From Streptomyces spiralis (GTDB lineage Bacteria; Actinomycetota; Actinomycetes; Streptomycetales; Streptomycetaceae): a DNA stretch of 33,575 nt. The translations under genes and the position numbers were made by a program. The DNA lies in assembly GCF_014654675.1 (NCBI RefSeq), contig NZ_BNBC01000062.1:17040-50614 (forward strand). Reading direction: 5' to 3'. Numbering within the stretch: the first letter of the stretch is position 1; each line of letters starts with the position of its first letter. Positions 16,504 through 24,549 of this stretch are shown piece after piece. The notes under the pieces are model-generated. The model made no database searches and was not told the origin of the DNA. It was given only the letters and a program-made list of their open reading frames with translations.

Positions 16504-17556
16504 ATGCCGCCATCCCCCCGCGCCGGTCGAGACGGCGACGTTCTGGCCGTGGTCATCCAGAGCAGGCCGGCGATCTCGTTCTTCGACGTCGCCTGCGATC
16601 GGCACCTCGGCACCGTTCAAACGCTCGCCGAACCCCATGAATTGTGCTTCGACCCGACCCAGCGGTTGCTGTGGTGCACGGTGACGTACCACTCGGGTTT
16701 CTACCACGCCAACAGTGGACGGCGCACCGAGGTGATCGCCGTCGACCCCGCCACATCCAGCGTCGTCGACGTCGTCGACCTCGCTCCGGAACACGCTCCG
16801 CACGGCCTCGCGCTGGACACGGCACGCGGTCGCCTCTACGTCACCGTGGAGGGCGCTGGAGACCGGCCCGGCGGCGTCGTGATCATCGACACGCAGACCC
16901 GACGGCCGGTGGGCAGGATCGACACAGACGCGCCCGGCTCGCACTGGGTCGCCGTCGACGCGGCCGGAAGGACCGGATACGTCGCCAACAAGGAGGCGCC
17001 CTTCGTGTCGGTGCTTGACCTCGAACGGCAAACCCTCACCGCGAAGGTCGAAGTGCCGGGCAGTGAGGGAGTCGCCGTCTCCGCCGACGGCACCCGCGCC
17101 TATGTCGCCGCGCCCTACAACGGCTCGTACTCCGTCACCGAGGATCGACCGGGTCCCGGAATCAAGGTCATCGACACACGGACGGCGTCCGTCGTCGACA
17201 CCCTTCCCACCCAGAACCGCGTCATGCCCGTGCACCTGACCTCGACGGGAAAGCTCCTCGCGGGCGAAGTGGCCGTCGAACCGGAGTCGGCGCCGGGGGC
17301 CGTGCGCATGGCGCCGGGCCGCCTGACGGTTTTCTCCGCCGGCACCCATGAGCAGGTGGGCGAGCTCGAGGTGGGGCGCTGTCCGTTGACCATCACCTCG
17401 TCTCCTGACGGCCGGATCGCCTACGTGGCCTCCTACGCCTCCTCCGTCGTCGACATCGTCGATCTGGAGACGCTGGAGCGCCTGGCCCGCCTGGACCGCC
17501 CCCATTTCGGGGAGACCGGCGCACACGGCTTGGCCTACATCCCGCGTCCGGCCTGA
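16504..17556 (+). CDS. YVTN/YncE-like beta-propeller protein
   Basis: This 350-residue protein is built of seven-bladed-propeller-type repeats. Repeated elements such as PHELCFDPTQRLLWCTV, PHGLALDTARGRLYVTVEGA, SHWVAVDAAGRTGYVANKEA, SEGVAVSADGTRAYVAAPYN and PLTITSSPDGRIAYVASYAS have the DPxxGRLYV blade signature. Such proteins bind ligands or metal centres, or act as lactonase-like or scaffold proteins; the specific role is unknown. No signal peptide is evident, so it is probably cytoplasmic. AAGGA lies 8 nt before ATG 16504. It is transcribed with the epimerase, and a strong terminator follows at 17587. Confidence 0.82.
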   Translation: MPPSPRAGRDGDVLAVVIQSRPAISFFDVACDRHLGTVQTLAEPHELCFDPTQRLLWCTVTYHSGFYHANSGRRTEVIAVDPATSSVVDVVDLAPEHAPHGLALDTARGRLYVTVEGAGDRPGGVVIIDTQTRRPVGRIDTDAPGSHWVAVDAAGRTGYVANKEAPFVSVLDLERQTLTAKVEVPGSEGVAVSADGTRAYVAAPYNGSYSVTEDRPGPGIKVIDTRTASVVDTLPTQNRVMPVHLTSTGKLLAGEVAVEPESAPGAVRMAPGRLTVFSAGTHEQVGELEVGRCPLTITSSPDGRIAYVASYASSVVDIVDLETLERLARLDRPHFGETGAHGLAYIPRPA

Positions 17557-17586
17557 CCGCAGTCTGGACTCGCTGCCTGTGTGCGG

Positions 17587-17620
17587 CGGTCGGTCACGGC
17601 GGCTTTGCCGTGACCGACCG
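17587..17620. terminator. Perfect 14-bp hairpin between convergent genes
   Basis: The arms CGGTCGGTCACGGC (17587-17600) and GCCGTGACCGACCG (17607-17620) are perfect complements around a 6-nt loop. The hairpin sits between the ends of the beta-propeller gene (17556) and the oppositely oriented tetR (17654). It is well placed as a bidirectional terminator. Confidence 0.85.
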
Positions 17621-17653
17621 GGCCGGCATCCGCTCCCACGGTATCGCCGCGCC

Positions 17654-18244
17654 TCAGGCGCGACCCGCGATGTCTCCGGCGTGGACCTCGTGCAGGAATG
17701 CCTCGGCTCGCTCGCGGGCGACGAGCTGATCGGGGTCGCGCCCGCTGAGGATCCAGAAGAACGTGGGTCCCACCAGCAAGGCGGTGGCCTGGTCGATGGT
17801 GCGTGAGTCGGCGTCGGACCGCAGCACGCGCTCCACCGCGGCTCGTGCACTCTCCCCGAGGATGTCCTTGGCCGCGAGAAGGCCCGCGACAGCCGAATCG
17901 TGCTGCGCCTCGCCGATGAGCGCGCGATACGCAGCCCCGGCCGGCGAGTGCGCGAGAAAGCGGACGAGTGCCTCCAGGTAGGCAGTCAGGTCGTCGACCG
18001 GGTTGTCGGAGGGATGTACGGCGAGTTCTTCCGCCGCGTCGCCGGCGCTGGCCTCGAAGAGGATTTCCGCCTTGGTGGACCACCATCGGTAGACGGTCTG
18101 CCGGGACACGCGCGCCCGCTCGGCGATGTTCTTCATCGTCATGCCGGCATAGCCGACCTCGAGCAGCAGGTCGTCGGCGGCGTGTAGGACCGCCATGCGT
18201 GCTTGTTCGCTTCGAGGGCGGCCGCGACCGTGCTCCTTCTCCAT
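17654..18244 (-). CDS. TetR-family transcriptional regulator
   Basis: This 196-residue protein starts at ATG 18244, which gives the usual short basic lead (MEKEHGRGRPRSEQARMAVL). Its N-terminal helix-turn-helix reads AADDLLLEVGYAGMTMKNIA, ERARVSRQTVYRWWSTKAEI. The C-terminal ligand-binding domain has AYLEALVRFLAHSPAGAAYR and VGPTFFWILSGRDPDQLVAR. A longer in-frame start at 18382 would run across the operator region and is rejected. The 18261-18278 dyad lies 16 bp upstream of the start, implying autoregulation. The matching boxes at 15401 imply control of the epimerase operon. The exporter at 18405 is the other likely target. Confidence 0.9.
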   Translation of the reverse strand: MEKEHGRGRPRSEQARMAVLHAADDLLLEVGYAGMTMKNIAERARVSRQTVYRWWSTKAEILFEASAGDAAEELAVHPSDNPVDDLTAYLEALVRFLAHSPAGAAYRALIGEAQHDSAVAGLLAAKDILGESARAAVERVLRSDADSRTIDQATALLVGPTFFWILSGRDPDQLVARERAEAFLHEVHAGDIAGRA

Positions 18245-18260
18245 GTCCGGAACTATACAT

Positions 18261-18320
18261 GGACATGCTGTCTCGTATATCTGAGGTGGTTTCTGGAGCT
18301 TTCCGGACACGGTCATCCGG
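18261..18320. promoter_or_regulatory. Operator-like boxes in the tetR/exporter divergent promoter
   Basis: 18261-18278 (GGACATGCTGTCTCGTAT) holds the dyad GACA-N3-TGTC inside a wider TATAC…GTATA frame (18254-18279). 18303-18320 holds CCGGA-N8-TCCGG within the conserved AGCTTTCCGGACACGGT. Both boxes have near copies at 15401-15440. They lie between the tetR start (18244) and the exporter start (18405), as expected for a TetR operator controlling both. Confidence 0.65.
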
Positions 18321-18404
18321 CATCCACGCTTCGCCGGGCGCGTCGCCTGTCCGGCCTTGGCCACACCTGCGCCCTTCTCCATCAGCCGATCATCCGGAGC
18401 CCTC

Positions 18405-19928
18405 GTGACTCACCCGTCCCCATCCACCCGACCGACGTCGATCGGCGGCACACAGCAGACCCGGGCAGGGAGCGTGCTGGCTTGTGCTTCCCTCTGCACC
18501 GTCCTTGTCGTCGGCTTCGTCGCGTCGATCAACCTCGCGATACCCGAACTCGCAGCCGGCAGCCTCCACCCGTCGTCCGCACAGCTTCTGTGGATCGTCG
18601 ACACCTACGTCATCCTGTTCGCATGCCTGGTGATTCCGGCCGGCGCCCTCGGCGACCGAGCCGGACGCAAGGGAGTACTCCTCAGCGGTCTGGTGATCTT
18701 CGCTGTCGGCGCTGTGGTCTCCGCGGCCGCCGGTGATGTGGCGATGATGCTTGTCGGCCGTGCCGTCACCGGTGTCGGTGCCGCTTGTGTCCTGCCCAAC
18801 GCGCTTGCCGTGCTCATCCACGCGACCGAGCCGTCCCGACGTCCCCACGCACTGGCGGTCTGGGCCGCCATGTCGGGCTTGGGCGGTCTCATCGGCAACC
18901 TGGGCGGTGGAGCCGTACTCACCTCGGGATCATGGCGTGCGCTCTTCCTGGCCGTCGTACCCCTGGCCGCGGTGTGCGTGATCTGGGTGGCAGCGGCGAC
19001 GCCGAGGAGTGCTCGCAGCCACCGTGACCTCGATCCGCGTGCCGCCGTCATCCTGACGCTGGCCACCCTCGTGCTGCTGCTCGGCATCATTCAGGGCCCG
19101 GAGCAGGGCTGGGGGAGTGTCTTCGTGATCGGCGCGTTCGTGTGCTCGCTCGTCCTGTTCGCTGTGTGGGTCATCGGTGAACTGCGCGTGCCGCACCCAT
19201 TGCTGGACCCGAGGCTGTTCGCTGTGCCGGCGCTGCGGGCCGCCTGCTTGGGGATGCTCATCGTCTTCTTCGGGATGTTCGGATTCTTCTTCCTCAACGC
19301 CTCCCTCATGCAGTACGGCCGCGGGTTCTCCGTGCTGCAGACGGGACTCGGCGTCATGCCGCTGAGTGTTCCGCTGCTCGTCGGCACACGGTACGTTCCG
19401 GCGCTCGTGGGCCGTCTCGGTGACCGTTCGGTCCTGGTGGCCGCGTTCCTCGTCATCAGCCTCGGCATCTTCGGACTGGCCCTCACCGTCCAGGACAGCT
19501 ACCTGGCCTATGCGGGCTGGCTCGTCGTCGTCGGAGTCGGCGCCACCTTGGCGTTGCCGGCGCTCACTGCGGCGATAGCCGCCGCGCTGCCCCGAGAGCA
19601 GGCAGGCGTCGCCGGCGGCCTTCAGTCGACGACGCGCGAGTTCGGCAGCGCTCTCGGTGTCGCGGTGATCGGAACCATCCTCACCTCGCGCTTCGTCCAC
19701 GACCTGCCCGGCCACGCCCCCGCTGCTGCCCGCGGCGGTCACATCCCGCGCACCGTCGCCGAGGCCCTGACTGCCGCCCCGTCCCATCACAACGCCGTCA
19801 TCACCGCCTACACCGCGAGTGCGGGAACTGCGCTGAAGGTCGTCGCTCTCATCGTCCTCGCAGCAGGCGCCCTGGTGGTCACTGAGATGACCTGGGCAGC
19901 GCGCCGTTCCCGCCGAGCACGTGCCTGA
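18405..19928 (+). CDS. MFS transporter, DHA2 (14-TM) drug:H+ antiporter family
   Basis: This 507-residue integral membrane protein is predicted to span the membrane about 14 times. Family motifs include SSAQLLWIVDTYVILFACLV, then GALGDRAGRKGVLLSGL (motif A), VGRAVTGVGAACVLPNALAV (motif C-like), and VAGGLQSTTREFGSALGVAV near the end. Such proteins export drugs or secondary metabolites using the proton gradient. GTG 18405 is chosen because GGAG (18396-18399) precedes it. An upstream ATG at 18357 lacks a ribosome-binding site. The divergent TetR probably regulates it. The cargo may be a product of the epimerase operon or an antibiotic; this is inference. Confidence 0.9.
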   Translation: MTHPSPSTRPTSIGGTQQTRAGSVLACASLCTVLVVGFVASINLAIPELAAGSLHPSSAQLLWIVDTYVILFACLVIPAGALGDRAGRKGVLLSGLVIFAVGAVVSAAAGDVAMMLVGRAVTGVGAACVLPNALAVLIHATEPSRRPHALAVWAAMSGLGGLIGNLGGGAVLTSGSWRALFLAVVPLAAVCVIWVAAATPRSARSHRDLDPRAAVILTLATLVLLLGIIQGPEQGWGSVFVIGAFVCSLVLFAVWVIGELRVPHPLLDPRLFAVPALRAACLGMLIVFFGMFGFFFLNASLMQYGRGFSVLQTGLGVMPLSVPLLVGTRYVPALVGRLGDRSVLVAAFLVISLGIFGLALTVQDSYLAYAGWLVVVGVGATLALPALTAAIAAALPREQAGVAGGLQSTTREFGSALGVAVIGTILTSRFVHDLPGHAPAAARGGHIPRTVAEALTAAPSHHNAVITAYTASAGTALKVVALIVLAAGALVVTEMTWAARRSRRARA

Positions 19929-19979
19929 AGCGGAGAACCCTCCTGACAGGGCGTCACATCCCTGGCGGGCGGGCAGCCC

Positions 19980-20668
19980 TCATAGGCGGGGGAAGAGCGG
20001 GTAGTGCCGCCTCCACTCCTCCTGTCCCTGCCAGGGTTCCTGGAGGGCTGGCCGCTGCCGTCGGCCGGGGGCGGGTGCGGGCACGTAGCCATGGAGGCGG
20101 GCATAGGAGTTGAGTTGGCGGCCAGCTGTTCGGGGCCCATGGTGGCCCGGTCGACTTCCACGCAGGCCAGCAGCATGGCTCCGTCGCCGCCCGCCCGGCC
20201 GCTCCGGTAGAACAGCAGCGCATCCGGGATGACGGCCTCACCGCCGCCCACTGGGTGGTGGACCTCGGGGATCCAGTCCAGCGGCCGGCACAACTCACCA
20301 CGGCGGCGTGCGTCCTGGAGGAAGGCGAGGCCGGTCTCGGTCACGGTGAGCGCGTGCCCGACCCGCAACCGCACCGCGGTCCAGTCCGACACCGTCCTCG
20401 ACGGCCGCCGACCCCACAGCTCCGGAAACTCGCCCGCGACCTGCACCCCGTACTGCGTGGGAAACCACACCCTCGTTCCTCCGGCCTGGGGCATCGTGAC
20501 CCGGTCGGACCGGCCCTCAGCGCGTAGCTTGGCCAGCCGGCGGCGGGTCTGCTCGATCCGCACGGAAGGGTTGAGGATGAGGTGCATCTGCTCGGTGGTC
20601 GCCATCCGGTACTGCGCCAGCACCGCCAGCGCCATCCGGTCCCTGCCGCCCGCGTCCACGCCTGTCAT
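19980..20668 (-). pseudogene. Replication-relaxation family protein, frameshifted and truncated
   Basis: The N-terminal 190 residues match the actinobacterial replication-relaxation family: MALAVLAQYRMATTEQMHLI, TRRRLAKLRAEGRSDRVTMP, then VWFPTQYGVQVAGEFPELWG and LLACVEVDRATMGPEQLAA. After a one-base loss near 20115 the family sequence resumes as NSYARLHGYVPAPAPGRRQR and EEWRRHYPLFPRL. It then hits TGA at 19980, where family members normally continue. Such genes occur on actinobacterial plasmids and integrative elements. Its presence suggests that an integrated element once occupied this locus. It converges on the exporter, with 51 bp between them. Confidence 0.78.
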
Positions 20669-20769
20669 CGCCGGTCTGCTCTCTCTGTACGGTGCGGCAC
20701 TGTCCTTGTACCGGGCTCGAAGATGAGTCCTGACCTGCTGCGGGGACCGATGCCGCGAAGAAGATCAGT

Positions 20770-21468
20770 TCACGACAAGCTAGCGATGACGTCGGCGACG
20801 GCCTGCGGCTGCGACAGGAACGGGTGGTGGCCCGTTTTTACCTCAATGACCTTGTCCGCGCGGCGGGAAAATTCGCGCTGCGCCACCACTGGGGTGCCCC
20901 GGTCCTCGGTGCACACAACGTACGTTGTGGGCAGGTCATGCCACGCCACCGCCCGTACGGGCTGCTGGGTCACGGCCAGCGTCTGCCGGACCAGAAGGGC
21001 CGCTGCGTCGCGGACGATCTCCGGCGGGCAGTCCTGGGCGAACGTCTCGGCGAACAACTCGGGCCTCGCGCTGAACGTGCCACCCTCGGGGTCGAAATCC
21101 AGGAACGGCGGCGGCGTGTCGGCGCCGAACGTCGACAGCGACTCGCCGGGCTCAGGCAGGTAGCTCGACACGAACACCAGGTGACGCACCGTGTCGACAC
21201 CCACCGCCGCCTCGGCGGCAACGATGCCGCCATAGCTGTGCCCCACGACCACAGTCGGCTCGTTCTCCTCCATCAGGACAGCGCGCACCGCTGCCACGTC
21301 CTCGGGCAGTCCGGGACCTTGCGGTCCGACCGGACGGTCACCCTCGCCGCAGCTCGGCAGCGCCGGAGCAACACTGCTGATGCCTCGCTCCTGCAGGGCT
21401 GCACCAGCCAGGTGCCACCACCATGATCCGTCACGAACGCACGCCCCGTGCACAAAGACAACACGCAT
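20770..21468 (-). CDS. Alpha/beta hydrolase (esterase-like)
   Basis: This 232-residue cytoplasmic protein starts at ATG 21468, preceded by an excellent AAGGAGGA ribosome-binding site. VFVHGAC supplies the oxyanion-hole HG (7-8). GHSYGG (76-81) holds the nucleophile Ser78. An acid is expected from the CTEDRG region, and the histidine from TGHHPFLSQP near residue 214. The compact fold with SSYLPEPGESL resembles the EstC/salicylate-esterase-like group of alpha/beta hydrolases. It probably cleaves a small ester or lactone. It is divergent from a TetR regulator at 21549, its likely repressor. Confidence 0.88.
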   Translation of the reverse strand: MRVVFVHGACVRDGSWWWHLAGAALQERGISSVAPALPSCGEGDRPVGPQGPGLPEDVAAVRAVLMEENEPTVVVGHSYGGIVAAEAAVGVDTVRHLVFVSSYLPEPGESLSTFGADTPPPFLDFDPEGGTFSARPELFAETFAQDCPPEIVRDAAALLVRQTLAVTQQPVRAVAWHDLPTTYVVCTEDRGTPVVAQREFSRRADKVIEVKTGHHPFLSQPQAVADVIASLS

Positions 21469-21516
21469 CTCTTCCTCCTTTAGATCCTGCTTCCCGGCCG
21501 CTGGGACCAATGATAG

Positions 21517-21534
21517 ACGTACCACGAGTTACGT
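21517..21534. promoter_or_regulatory. Candidate TetR operator ACGTA-N8-TACGT
   Basis: A perfect 5-8-5 inverted repeat lies in the 80-bp divergent gap between the hydrolase start (21468) and the tetR start (21549). The 18-bp dyad length is typical of TetR operators. It could repress both genes. Confidence 0.45.
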
Positions 21535-21548
21535 GAAAAAGTGTGGCA

Positions 21549-22172
21549 ATGGGACGACACAAGCAACCCCAGATCCGCGACCGAATCCTCGACGCCTGCG
21601 TCGACCATGCGCTCGCAAACGGGCTGCCTGACCGCCTGGAGCCGTTCGCGGCGGCGGCCGGCACCTCGCCCCGGATGCTGATCTACCACTTCGGGTCCCG
21701 GGACGCGCTGCTACGGGAAACCCTGGGACGGGCGCGGCGGCGCCAGCGCGACTTCGTCGGCAAACTGCTGTGCCCTCAGCCGGACGAGCCCTACCTGACC
21801 ACTCTGCGACGGGCTTGGCTGGTCATGACCGGCCCCGGCGGACGCCCGTACCTCAGCATGTTCGGCAAGCTCCGTGAGGATGCCCAACAACAGTTGTGGC
21901 CGGGCTTTCGTCGCGAGGCCACCACAGACTGGCTGCAGCCGTTGGAGGACGGCATGCGAAGCATTGGCCGCCCCGAACTGGCCACTCTCGTGCTCGCGGT
22001 CGTCCGCGGTCTCATCATGGACCTCGAAGCCACCGGTGATGCGCCACGCGTAGATCAGGCGTTCGATGATTTCCTGGCCTCGCTCGCACCTGTCGCCACC
22101 GAGGGAAGCCGCGTCGTTCTGGCAGAGTCCGGCGCCGATTCACCGAGTGGTCCAGGCCGAGACCGTGCTTGA
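21549..22172 (+). CDS. TetR-family transcriptional regulator, 3' end at an IS junction
   Basis: This protein of about 207 residues begins GRHKQPQIRDRILDACVDHA after ATG 21549. It has an HTH FAAAAGTSPRMLIYHFGSRD and a C-terminal effector domain (YLSMFGKLREDAQQQLWPGF, VDQAFDDFLASLAPV). The GTG at 21543 is an alternative start. From about 22147 its reading frame runs into the oppositely oriented IS701 remnant, so the last eight or so residues are probably not original. The structured domain seems complete. It is divergent from the alpha/beta hydrolase, which it probably regulates. Confidence 0.85.
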   Translation: MGRHKQPQIRDRILDACVDHALANGLPDRLEPFAAAAGTSPRMLIYHFGSRDALLRETLGRARRRQRDFVGKLLCPQPDEPYLTTLRRAWLVMTGPGGRPYLSMFGKLREDAQQQLWPGFRREATTDWLQPLEDGMRSIGRPELATLVLAVVRGLIMDLEATGDAPRVDQAFDDFLASLAPVATEGSRVVLAESGADSPSGPGRDRA

Positions 22173-23108
22173 GTTCTCGGTAGTCGTGTTCGATGCGCCA
22201 GCGGATCTTGGCCAGGCGGACCAGTTCGGTCACGGGGGTGTCTTCGGGCAGGTCGGACAGCCAGAACCGGGTCGGGCCGTCTTCGCCGTCGGGCCATTCG
22301 GCAAGCAGCCAGCACGCGGGCAGGACACTGTCCCAGTGGCCCTGGCGCGCGGTGGCGGTGGCTTGGGCCAGGCGGCGGGCGCGTACTCCGACCGGCCGCA
22401 CCCGCACCGCCAAAAAGCGGGAGGTCATCGGCCCGCGGGAGCCCTCCCGCCAGGTCACTGCGGTGAACGCCTGCCGTCCGTGGCCAGCGGCCAGCGCGGC
22501 TACCGGGGACGGCCGGTGGCGGTAGCGGGGCTGCGGGCGACGGCCGGTACCTGACCACGCCGGGGCACTGGGCACGGCGTCGCGGGGGTGGGCGGTCACA
22601 TCCGCGCGCACGGCCACCACGGTCGGCCAGACAGACCGTCGCGGAAGTCGGCGTTCTGCCCGTATCCGGCATCGGCCACCACCACCACCGGCGGCACCAG
22701 CCCCCACCCCATCAGCTCATCGATGGCGTCCAGGGCCAGCCGCCACTTTTCCCGGTGCCCGACGGCGCGGGGAATCCCGCACCTCATGCGCCGTGCGCTG
22801 TCCTGGGCCCACTGCCGGGGCACGAACAGGCGCCACTGCAGCGGGACCGACGCAGTGTCGCTGACGGCGTGGACGCTGACCGCGACCTGGCAGTTGGCCT
22901 GCTTGCCCAACGCGCCGCAGTAATGGTGGGCGACCGCGACCGACATCCGGCCGTCCTTGGGGAAGGACACGTCATCGACCGCCCACGCGTCCGGGCCGAT
23001 CAACGGCACCATCCGCTGCGCGATCCGCTGCCGCACCGGCACCGGATCCCACGGTGACTGATTCACGAACTGCTGCAGATGGGCCTTCCCCTGGGGAACT
23101 TCAGGCAC
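22147..23108 (-). pseudogene. IS701-family transposase remnant, truncated at both ends
   Basis: The minus strand reads HLQQFVNQSPWDPVPVRQRI, then WAVDDVSFPKDGRMSVAVAH with the first catalytic Asp, VSVHAVSDTASVPLQWRLFV, PPVVVVADAGYGQNADFRDG with the second Asp. After a frame change near 22615 it continues VVAVRADVTAHPRDAVPS, FWLSDLPEDTPVTELVRLAK and RWRIEHDYRELKHGLGLDH, with the catalytic Glu in the RIEHDYRELK motif. It stops abruptly at about 22147 against tetR. The N-terminal 50 or so residues expected for the family are missing beyond 23108. No terminal repeats were seen. It is inactive. Confidence 0.82.
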
Positions 23109-23493
23109 CCAGCTCCCCCTCGAAACGGTCGTCCTCCTGGAACCGGAGCACCGATTCCAGCAGATCCACCGCGCAGCCGTAGGCCAGTTCGGGCACGGTG
23201 AAGGCGGCCAGCTCCTCGGCCGTGCGCCGCAGATCCAGCGTGGTCCCGATGTGCATACCGGCCTCGTTCAGCCACGCCGGCCTCCGGTGGGTGTGCACCG
23301 CATCGGTCAACGGCAGCAGGGCGGCCTTCGAAGCCCTGCGGCCCGAGACGAAAGCCCCGGCGGGCCGACGAGCTCCGCGCAGCCATGATGGTTCCCGCAC
23401 GAGCAGCCTCCTGACACGCCCTCCTGCCCGTACGGTGCCCCCGTTGAGGTCGGCGCGCCCGCCCGCTGGCGCGTCCGGCCGCCGCAGGGTCAC
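23101..23493 (-). pseudogene. Fragment of a SpoIIE-type phosphatase sensor (GAF/PAS region)
   Basis: The minus strand ends with LNEAGMHIGTTLDLRRTAEE, LAAFTVPELAYGCAVDLLES and VLRFQEDDRFEGELGA, terminating at TGA 23101. The IGTTLDxxRTAxEL..VP.FA....VDLLxSVL pattern is the GAF-domain start found ahead of PP2C/SpoIIE serine-phosphatase domains in streptomycetes. The phosphatase itself is missing because the sequence meets the IS701 remnant. The GTG at 23493 overlaps the TGA of the MmyB-type regulator (GTGA), so it could be translated as a coupled 130-residue product. The first 55 or so residues are not recognised. Confidence 0.6.
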
Positions 23494-24362
23494 GCGGAGG
23501 TGTGCTGCCCGGCCGGGCCGCCCGGCCTGGCGTCGAACTGCTGGTGTCCTATGACCGAGAGCAACTGGAGCTTTCCGTGGCTCTCCGTGCCGGGGCGCGT
23601 GGTCATCACGAGCAGGGTCTGCGCGTGGTTGTCGGTGAACAGGACCTGGCAGTCGACTTCGATGCGGCCGAGTTCGGGGTGCACGAGGGTCTTGCGGTCC
23701 TCGAAGCGGTTGGCGACCTCGTGCTGTTCCCAGACCCGGACGAATTCCGGGCTGCGGCCGTGCAGCTCGGCGACGATCTGCTCGGCCCGGGGGTGACTGC
23801 CGTCGGCGGTCAGCGCGGCCCGCAGCGCCGCCGCCTGGATCCGGCTCTGCCGGTCGTGGTCCTCCTGCGGATAGTGTCTCCGCTCGTCCGGGTCGGTGAA
23901 CCAGCGGTAGTAGGCGCTGCGCGCCAGACCGGTGTACCGGGTCTGGTCGCCGAGCAGCGCGACCGCGAGCGGATTCTGTACCAGGGTGTCGCTGAGGTCG
24001 GACACCACCAGGGCCGGGGCGTCCAGGCGGTCCATCACCCGCATCAGAGCCGGGCCGACATGCTCGGAGCGGTGGAAGCGCGCCGGGGCACTGTGGCCGG
24101 TGAGGCGGAAGAGGTGGTCGCGCTCGTCCAGGGTGAGGCGCAGGGCGCGGGCGAGCGCGACCATCATCTGCTCGGAGGGCTGCGGGGCACGCCGCTGCTC
24201 CAGGCGCGCGTAGTAGTCGGTGGACATCCCGGCGAGGGCGGCGACCTCTTCGCGGCGCAGACCCTGGGTGCGCCTGCGCGGGCCGCTGACCAGCCCGACG
24301 TCGTCGGGCTGCAGCGTTTCACGCCGTCGGCGCAGGAAATCCGCCAGCTGGTCTCTGTCCAT
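23490..24362 (-). CDS. XRE-family regulator with MmyB-like ligand-binding domain
   Basis: This 290-residue protein has an N-terminal HTH with TQGLRREEVAALAGMSTDYY followed by ARLEQRRAPQPSEQMM. The C-terminal MmyB-type domain has LDAPALVVSDLSDTLVQNPL, ARSAYYRWFTDPDERRHYPQ, RIQAAALRAALTADG, and HPELGRIEVDCQVLFTDNHA followed by LLVMTTRPGTES. Length and motifs are typical of the complete family. The ATG at 24362 gives the usual N-terminus MDRDQLADFLRRRRETLQ. It is divergent from two tandem SDRs (24550 and 25426) and probably represses or activates them in response to a small ligand. It is the third copy of this module in the window and the only one with two SDRs. Confidence 0.92.
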   Translation of the reverse strand: MDRDQLADFLRRRRETLQPDDVGLVSGPRRRTQGLRREEVAALAGMSTDYYARLEQRRAPQPSEQMMVALARALRLTLDERDHLFRLTGHSAPARFHRSEHVGPALMRVMDRLDAPALVVSDLSDTLVQNPLAVALLGDQTRYTGLARSAYYRWFTDPDERRHYPQEDHDRQSRIQAAALRAALTADGSHPRAEQIVAELHGRSPEFVRVWEQHEVANRFEDRKTLVHPELGRIEVDCQVLFTDNHAQTLLVMTTRPGTESHGKLQLLSVIGHQQFDARPGGPAGQHTSA

Positions 24363-24462
24363 GCCTCCATGGTTGCCGATACCGGCTTATTCATCCAGGG
24401 ACTGCTGATCCATGGGTAACGGCTCCTCTCCCGCCCGCCCGCGGGCAGGCGCAGCATGGTCG

Positions 24463-24518
24463 GTGCCGGGGTACTCCGGCACCCGCAGTGCGGAGCAACC
24501 CGCCCCACTGTGCGGGTA
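24463..24518 (+). promoter_or_regulatory. Structured leader with inverted repeats before the SDR
   Basis: GTGCCGG-N6-CCGGCAC (24463-24482) is a perfect inverted repeat. It is followed by a larger imperfect one pairing ACCCGCAGTG (24481-24490) with CACTGTGCGGGT (24507-24518). Both lie in the 187-bp divergent gap and close to the SDR start at 24550. They could be operators for the MmyB-type regulator or leader RNA hairpins. Confidence 0.35.
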
Positions 24519-24549
24519 CCCCGGCTTCCACTACCAAGGAGAAACTTCC

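Noticed and set aside
15664..17850. Minus-strand frame of 728 residues
   Set aside because: It is the shadow of the epimerase and beta-propeller genes in GC-rich DNA. It has no recognisable domain, whereas the plus-strand products are clear.
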